Assembly: GCA_963921795.1 (NCBI GenBank)
Contig: OY997639.1
Span: 56,380,163 to 56,444,162 of the forward strand
Source of the DNA: Nannobrachium achirus
Lineage: Eukaryota > Chordata > Actinopteri > Myctophiformes > Myctophidae
Length of the DNA: 64,000 bases
Direction of reading: 5' to 3'
The notes beneath the pieces are model-generated. The model worked only from the letters and a program-made list of their open reading frames with translations, was not told the origin of the DNA and searched no databases. Shown here in pieces: positions 57,517 through 64,000 of this stretch. The translations under genes were made by a program, and so were the position numbers. How positions within the stretch are numbered: position 1 is the stretch's first letter; every line of letters begins with the position of its first letter.

Positions 57517-58354
57517 TCCTGCCTTCTTTTACTATTTCTATTGCTCATGGGCACTATCAATCTTGTTAAACTACTGAATAGTGGTCTCTTAACTTAATGC
57601 TTGACTGTCCTTTTGACCTTGCCTTTCCTTTTTACATCATTTTCTTGACAAGTGACATAAAGAACCCCCTATGAATTGAAAGAGATCAGAAGAAGTTGCT
57701 GAGGATGTAAATGGCTACTTTAACCAAGAATTCCTACTCCAATGTACCAATGATGTTGTATGTAGTGTAGTTTTATCATTGATATTTAGAGTAGTTTTTT
57801 TTTGTTTGATCATAAAATGGGCTGAGTGAGGTGCTACACAGTCAAGTGGAAATTTGAGCATTGCTCATACCACTATGGCAGTCTAAACCAAATGAGCTCA
57901 TGTAGAAGGAAAGAGTTTTGCTGATATAATATTGCAGTTTACTTGTCGCACAAATTTGAGATTAACAGCTACAGTTGCATGCCATATGATTTCCTTGCTG
58001 TATTGTGAAGTGATCTTTTGTTTCCATACATTAATTGATACATCCCCATCATCCATTTGTCTTGTGTTGTCTTGCCTTGAATAATTACTTTTAACTGCAT
58101 CGTGAATTTAACATCTTAATGAACATGTGACTAAACGTTTGACTTGATCTTTTAGCTAACTTTTAACCTTAACATAGAGTGGGTAATACAATACATTAAA
58201 CTGCTCATATCAGTGTGTTTATACTGTGATTACCAAAGTAATTATGGTGATAATACACACTCATTTGAGTCGGTTAATGTGAAGTGTTACCTTAAATTTA
58301 ACCTTTCATGTTTAATTACAATTCTTCCTTTACCATTTGCTTCCACTAATACAG

Positions 58355-61300
58355 AAAGCTGCAGAGAAACTCAAAGCGGAAGAGAGGAAAAAAATCGCTG
58401 AAATGCAGGCCGAGTTAGACAAACAGAAGCAGTTAGCTCAAGGTCATGCAAAGGCCATTGCCAAGGCAGAGCAAGAGGCTCATGAGCTGAAGCTCAAAAT
58501 GCAGGAGGAAGTCAGCAGGAGAGAAATTGTGGCTGTAGATGCAGAAAAGCAAAAGCACAACATCCAGCAGGAGCTTAATGAGCTCAAAAACCTCTCAGAG
58601 CAACAGATCAAGGACAAAAGCCAACAGGTTGAAGAGGCGCTGAAGAGCAGGGTCAAGATTGAGGAGGAAATCTATCTCATCAGAATGCAACTTGAGACAA
58701 CGGTGAAACAGAAATCCACAGCGGAGAACGAGCTACAACAGCTCCGCAGAAAAGCAGACGAAGCTGAGAAACTCAGAAAGGCAGCGCAAGAGGAGGCAGA
58801 GAAGCTACGCAAACAAGTCAACGAGGAGACACAGAAGAAGCGCAAAGCAGAGGAGGAACTCAAACGCAAATCGGAAGCAGAGCAGGAAGCTGCAAGGCAA
58901 AAGCAAAAAGCCCTGGAAGACCTTAATCAACTCAAGATGCAGGCAGAGGAGGCAGAAAGGCAAATGAAGCAGGCAGAGGTAGAGAAGATGAGACAAATCA
59001 ACCTGGCCCAGGACGCAGCCCAGAAGAGTGCCGCTGTTGAGCTGCAGAGCAAACGCTTGTCCTACATGGAAAAGACCTCAAAGTTGGAGGAATCTCTTAA
59101 ACAAGAGCATGGCACTGTCCTGCACCTACAGCAGGAGGCCACACGGCTCAAGCAACAGCAGGAGGATGCAGAGAAGGCCAGGGAGGAGGCTGAAAAAGAA
59201 CTTGAAAAATGGAGACAAAAGGCCAATGAGGCTCTCCGCCTGAGGCTCCAGGCTGAGGAAGAAGCCCACAAAAAGAGCGTTGCCCAAGAGGAAGCTGAGA
59301 AACAAAAAGATGAGGCTGAGCGTGCAGCCAAAAAGAGAGCCAAAGCTGAAGAGTCTGCACTGAAGCAGAAGGAGATGGCTGAGAAAGAACTGGAGAGGCA
59401 GAGGAAGATAGCTGAGGGCACAGCTCAGCAAAAGCTCTCTGCAGAACAAGAACTAATACGCCTCAGGGCAGACTTTGACCATGCAGAACAGCAGAGATCT
59501 CTACTTGATAGTGAACTTTACAGACTGAAAAACGAAGTCAGCGCAGCACAACAAGACAGAAAACAGCTGGAGGATGAACTGATCAAAGTGAGAAGTGAAA
59601 TGGACATGCTCCTTCAAATGAAGGCCAAGGCAGAAAAGGAGAGCATGTCCAACACAGAAAAAAGCAAACAACTCCTGGAGACCGAAGCGGCTAAAATGAG
59701 GGACCTGGCAGAAGAGGCCGCCAAACTTCGATCCATTTGTGAGGAAGCCAAGCGTCAGAGGCAGGTTGCCGAGGAAGAGGCTGCTCGTCAGAGAGCAGAG
59801 GCAGAAAGGATCCTCAAGGAGAAACTTGCTGCCATCAATGAAGCCACTCGTATGAAAACAAAGGCCGAAATCGCCCTGAAGGAGAAGGAGGCTGAAAATG
59901 AGAGGCTCAGACGGCAAGCTGAGGAAGAGGCTTACCAGAGGAAGAATCTGGAAGATCAGGCCACCCAGCATAAACAAGACATTGAGGAGAAGATAGTCCT
60001 GCTCAAGAAGTCTTCTGAGGCTGAGATGGGAAGACAGAAAGCTATCGTGGATGACACTCTCAAACAGAGACGTATTGTTGAAGAGGAAATCCGAATTCTC
60101 AAGCTCAACTTTGAAAAGGCCTCATCTGGGAAGCTTGATCTAGAGCTAGAGCTGAACAAACTGAAAAACATTGCAGACGAAACTCAACAAAGTCGACTCC
60201 GAGCTGAGGAGGAGGCAGAAAAATTGAGGAAACTTGCACTGGAGGAGGAGAAGAGGAGGAGGGAAGCAGAAGAAAAGGTGAAGAAGATCACTGCTGCAGA
60301 GGAAGAAGCAGCCAGGCAACAGAAGGCGGCACAAGAGGAGGTTGCACGTCTCAAAAAGAAAGCAGAAGAAGCCAGAAAGCAGAAAGAAGAGGCAGACAAA
60401 GAAGCAGAGATGCATATTGTCGCAGCTCAACAAGCAGCCCAGAAATGCAGTGCAGCTGAACAGCAAGTGCAAAGTGTTCTTGTCCAGCGGAAAGAAGACA
60501 ACCTTATACAGCAGAAGCTTAAGGCAGAGTATGAGAAAGCCAAGAAGCATGCTAAAGAGGCAGAATTTGCTAGGGAAAAGGCAGAGAGGGAGGCAGCTCT
60601 TTTCCGTCAACAAGCAGAGGATGCGGAACGGCAGAAACAGGCTGCTGAACAAGAAGCTGCAAATCAAGCCAAAGCTCAGGAGGATGCTGAGAGGTTGAGG
60701 AAGGAGGCAGAGTTTGAAGCCGCTAAAAGAGCACAGGCAGAATCTTCTGCACTCAAACAGAAGCAGCTGGCCGATGCTGAAATGGCCAAGCACAAGAAAC
60801 TGGCAGAGCAAACACTGAAACAGAAATTCCAAGTAGAGCAAGAGCTTACAAAGGTAAAACTTCAGCTTGATGAAACTGATACGCAGAAATCAATCCTTGA
60901 CGAAGAGTTGCAACGCTTGAAGGATGAGGTTGGCGATGCTGTCAAACAAAAGGCCCAGGTGGAGGAGGAGCTGTACAAAGTCAAGGTCCATATGGAGGAG
61001 CTGCTCAAACTGAAACTCAAAATTGAAGAAGAAAACAAGCGCCTCATTCAGAAAGACAAAGATAACACACAGAAATGCCTTGAAGAAGAGGCTGAGAATA
61101 TGAAAAAGCTGGCAGAGGAAGCTGCCCGGCTCAGCATAGAGGCCCATGAAGCTGCACACTTGAGACAGCTTGCTGAAGCTGACCTCAATCAGCAAAGAGC
61201 ACTCGCAGAAAAGATGCTTAAGGAAAAAATGCAAGCCATACAAGAGGCATCTAAATTGAGAGCTGAGGCGGAAATGCTACAAAGGCAAAAAGACTTGGCC

Positions 61301-61708
61301 CAAGAGCAGGCCCAAAAGCTGCTTGAAGATAAACAATTAATGCAACAGCGTCTTGATGAAGAGACGGAGGGCTACCAGAAGTCACTTGAGGCAGAGAGGA
61401 AGAGACAGCTGGAGATTAGAGCGGAAGCAGAGAAGCTCAAACTTCAAGTGTCTCAACTCAGTGATGCCCAAACCAAAGCTCAAGAGGAGGCTAGGAAATT
61501 CAAGGAGCAAGCAGATGCAGTTGCTGCCCGTCTCCATGAGACAGAACTAGCCACCAAAGAGAGAGTGACTGTTGTAGAAAAACTGGAAATCCAAAGACTA
61601 AGCAGCGGCAAAGAGGCAGATGAATTGCGCAAAGCTATCGCAGACCTAGAACGCGAGAAGGCTAGACTGAAAAAGGAGGCTGAAGACCTTCAAAATAATT
61701 CTAAAGAG
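58355..61708 (+). CDS. plec: plectin exon 31, central coiled-coil rod
   Basis: One uninterrupted 3354-bp exon (1118 codons, phase 0 both ends) lies between aatacag and GAG|gtattg. It begins KAAEKLKAEERKKIAEMQAE and ends KKEAEDLQNNSKE. The composition is Glu/Lys/Ala/Gln/Arg/Leu with unbroken heptads and recurring AEEEAxRxxxxAEE-type motifs, forming the parallel dimeric coiled coil of plectin. Segments such as ERELEKW-type and NEALRLRLQAEEEAHKKS, EIALKEKEAENERLRRQAEE and LAEKMLKEKMQAIQEASKLR match mammalian exon 31 closely, which has about the same length. In mammals this exon is skipped in rodless plectin. The frame continues past the donor to 61867 only as intron. Confidence 0.99.
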
Positions 61709-64000
61709 GTATTGTGTCAAAATGGCATAACAGTGCAGCTTATGTCATTGTTAACCGTCTATCTGAAAACCCTAACCCAAATTTCCTTTAAATATCCTTT
61801 ATTCTATTTATCAAACCTACTAATCATGAAATCACATCCTTTTGATTGTTTTGTTCAATTTCTTTGATTTCATCATTACTTTAATTTTTTACAATGCACT
61901 ATGTTCATGCTGATTATATCCTGGAATGTTGGAACGCTTTTATATTTTCCAGCTTCATGTTTTGTTTTCTTTTTCTTTCCAAAAAAATATATATTATTGC
62001 GTTCCTTAAATCATATCAGATTCAACCAAAATTAAAGCTGTATTTAAAAAATATATAATAACTTATTAACTAACTTTTCAGGAAATGAAAAAAACAAAAC
62101 AAAAAAAACAACAACTACAAAAACATGTTTATAGATACTTGAATGTGTCCTTATAATCATCCATTTACCCAAATGCATCTCAAGTGGAGGTTTTTAACTA
62201 TTAATGTGGAGATAGCCAGGGTTTAAAAAGAAAGATTTAAACATCGAGATAGCTGCTTTCTGCCCGACAGCGATGGTATACTACAAATAGGTTAAAGCTA
62301 TACTGTACCATCCAGGACTTATTCTAATAAATAAAACATAATTTTGTATGGCCACTGCTCTACCAATATGTATGGTAGAGTGGTGGTTCTCAACATTTGG
62401 TCCATATATCTGTTACGTCTATACATATAGTATCTACAGTATGTAGGTCCAGGGACCTACATAGATATGTATACATAAAATAAGTATATGGACCAAATGA
62501 GAGATTATATCAGACCAAATCACCAATCATCAATATTGAGCAATGCATGGCCTATTTCTCACCAAAGATTTTAACAGAAACTGTTTTACCGTACAGGTGA
62601 AATAGTGATCATCTGCAGACAAGCTTCCATTGTTCTATTAGCATTTGTCTTAGCTGTGGAGTGATAGAAAACGGTACAAAGGCAGACTTCGTACCCATGT
62701 TAGATGGTTATTATACCACACCCACTGTATTAACCAATCAGATTTATTGATTTGACCAAACCGTTTTATAATTGTCACCATGCTGTAACGTTATAATTGT
62801 CACCATGCTGTAACGTCCCATATGTCCAACCATTTCCTTGTTCCCAAAACAATGCTATATCAAAAAAAATAACATCAACCCAGAGCTGCCCTGCGCGACC
62901 TATCTGCTTTGGTTGCTGTTATAACAACGTAACAACGTTATGACGTTGCTTAAGTTCAAGAAACAACAGAAGACACAACAAAAATACAAGTACATGAATG
63001 AAAAAGGTGGCCATATCTCAACTCGCCATTTCTTCCATAAAATAATACCGCTATTGTTTTGTTTTTCATTATGATTATCGCTCACACTCGTAGATAACAA
63101 TCTACTCTTGCACTCTCTTATGACGTCATTGGATGGGGTGGCTTTTTGGACAGTTAGATATGCGACTTGGGTGTTTAGATCAGGTTAGAGTGTTCACTGT
63201 TCTGACTGAGAAATCTTTAGAAATCAGATTTTAATCGCATTTGAAACCACCTCTGAATGTGGCTAAAGTATGACTTACAAGAATTGTAATTCCTTGTGAC
63301 TTCTTTTTCTGTTCAGACTTCATAAAACAAATTGGATTCCAATCTGGATCAGTGTTGGGCAATATTACTCATATTAGGATGAGAATAATGTTACTTATTA
63401 CACATTACTTACTCCTTAAAGGTAGGGTATTATTTCCTTTAGGAAAGATATACATGCTGTATATTCTGATAATACTCATTAATATAGATTGTTTGTTCAG
63501 TAACAGGAGTCTGAATATCTTTTCTGCTCTTTATTAAATAGGAAATGCATTTTCAGGTCCAATGTTATCCAATCAGGATAGAGAACTCAGTCAGGATACA
63601 GATTAAACAAGTGAAAAAAGTGATGACAAAGAAATTAGCAGACGAAATTGGAACAGGAACACTATAAAAATTAAGCTGATAAATGCCTACTCTCTCCTGA
63701 TTGGCTGACATTTTGTCCTACCTGAAACATTATTTTCTGTTTATTAAAGACTGTAGTGACAGGAAGACCCCTGTTACAGAACAAACACTCTATAGCAATT
63801 AGTATCAGAATATAATGCTTTAACCTTTTAACAAAAGCCTTTTTGTTTTAACCAAAAAATATCACTTCACACTACCTTTAAAAAAAGTATTAATATTATA
63901 TCACTTACTTTACTTGGAATCAAGAGTTATATATTACATTACATATTACATATTATTTTTGCCCATTCTCCCTCCCACCAAAAGAGAGGGAGAGAGAGAA
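61709..64000 (+). other. intron 31 (left part)
   Basis: No coding exon reaches the right edge. The next expected exon is the last one (C-terminal plakin repeats), starting MQ-like after a phase-0 acceptor outside the window. A palindromic sequence (ATTTGGTCCATATA / TATATGGACCAAAT-like, about 62395-62500) and a short tandem duplication of TTATAATTGTCACCATGCTG (62767-62812) were seen. AG repeats at the right edge. Confidence 0.6.

Larger units (their letters stand above)
56358..58354 (+). other. intron 30 (2 kb)
   Basis: Holds CCAA-type and CA simple repeats (56403-56545) and a CTACAAGC-family element (57398-57516). No exon. Confidence 0.5.
1..64000 (+). other. plec: plectin gene, partial at both ends
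   Basis: One gene spans the window. Plectin links intermediate filaments to actin, microtubules, hemidesmosomes, mitochondria and Z-discs. The order of coding blocks is that of plectin: alternative first exons, two CH domains, a plakin domain with an SH3 insert, then a long coiled-coil rod. I matched about 30 consecutive exons to the mammalian protein as remembered. Exon lengths keep the frame throughout: exons 2 to 31 plus one G from a first exon total 7293 bases, exactly 2431 codons with no stop. MACF1 and dystonin share the ABD and plakin domain but not this single-exon rod, nor first exons of the MKIIP and 1b types. The 5' end (S10-like exon of isoform 1, if present) and the C-terminal plakin repeats lie outside. 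Paralogue (pleca or plecb) is not resolved. Confidence 0.95.

Noticed and set aside
58672..61243. Many long minus-strand frames across the rod exon (for example 60146-60841 and 59501-59977)
   Set aside because: They are complements of Glu/Lys/Ala-rich coiled-coil codons, giving Leu/Ser/Phe/Cys-rich shadows. The + strand frame is conserved plectin.
61709..61867. Frame extension beyond the rod exon to a stop
   Set aside because: The coiled-coil pattern ends exactly at GAG|gtattg, and the following residues are intron-like; the homologous protein continues in the next exon.

Overview
The window is vertebrate, almost certainly teleost, nuclear DNA. It has long AT-rich introns, canonical GT...AG splice sites, and repeats typical of fish genomes: hAT-type elements with 8-bp target duplications, tRNA-derived SINEs, palindromic MITE-like elements and long microsatellites. 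All recognisable coding sequence is on the + strand and belongs to one gene, plectin (plec), a giant cytolinker of the plakin family. The gene runs off both ends. I cannot tell from the window which teleost paralogue (pleca or plecb) this is, nor the species.

Region 1 (1-27 kb) is the alternative-promoter region. At least five exons end one base into a codon (a final G) and can each splice to the common exon 2, whose first bases AT complete an Asp codon (G|AT, giving DERDRVQKK...). They are a very long disordered exon open at the window edge (1-2192), a 1d-type mini-exon encoding MKIIP (7413-7428), a 1b-type exon with a mitochondrial-anchor-like hydrophobic helix (ends 9729), a tentative 1f-like exon (15775-15925) and a 1a-like exon (22731-22860). 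These assignments rest on remembered similarity to mammalian plectin isoforms plus exact splice phase.

Region 2 (27-42 kb) encodes the actin-binding domain (two calponin-homology domains; exons 2-8). It includes the two tiny alternative exons known in mammals, 2alpha (15 bp, HRRAE) and 3alpha (36 bp). Region 3 (43-56.4 kb) encodes the plakin domain in 22 exons (9-30): spectrin repeats with an embedded SH3 domain. Region 4 (58355-61708) is a single 3354-bp exon encoding the coiled-coil rod. The C-terminal plectin-repeat exon lies beyond the right edge; 61709-64000 is intron. Spliced from the final G of any first exon, exons 2-31 give exactly 2431 in-frame codons, which supports the whole model.

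Beyond the plectin exons, two intronic open frames deserve attention. One is a 127-residue Ser/Arg/Pro-rich frame at 39785-40168. The other is a 47-codon frame at 54152-54292 with a transmembrane-like helix that would join exon 25 in phase. Either could be an internal first exon of a plectin lacking the actin-binding domain. Intron 10 appears to be a GC-AG intron filled mostly by a pentanucleotide repeat. Several nested transposon insertions and perfect hairpins are also described. No rRNA, functional tRNA, CRISPR array or prokaryotic-type feature was seen.
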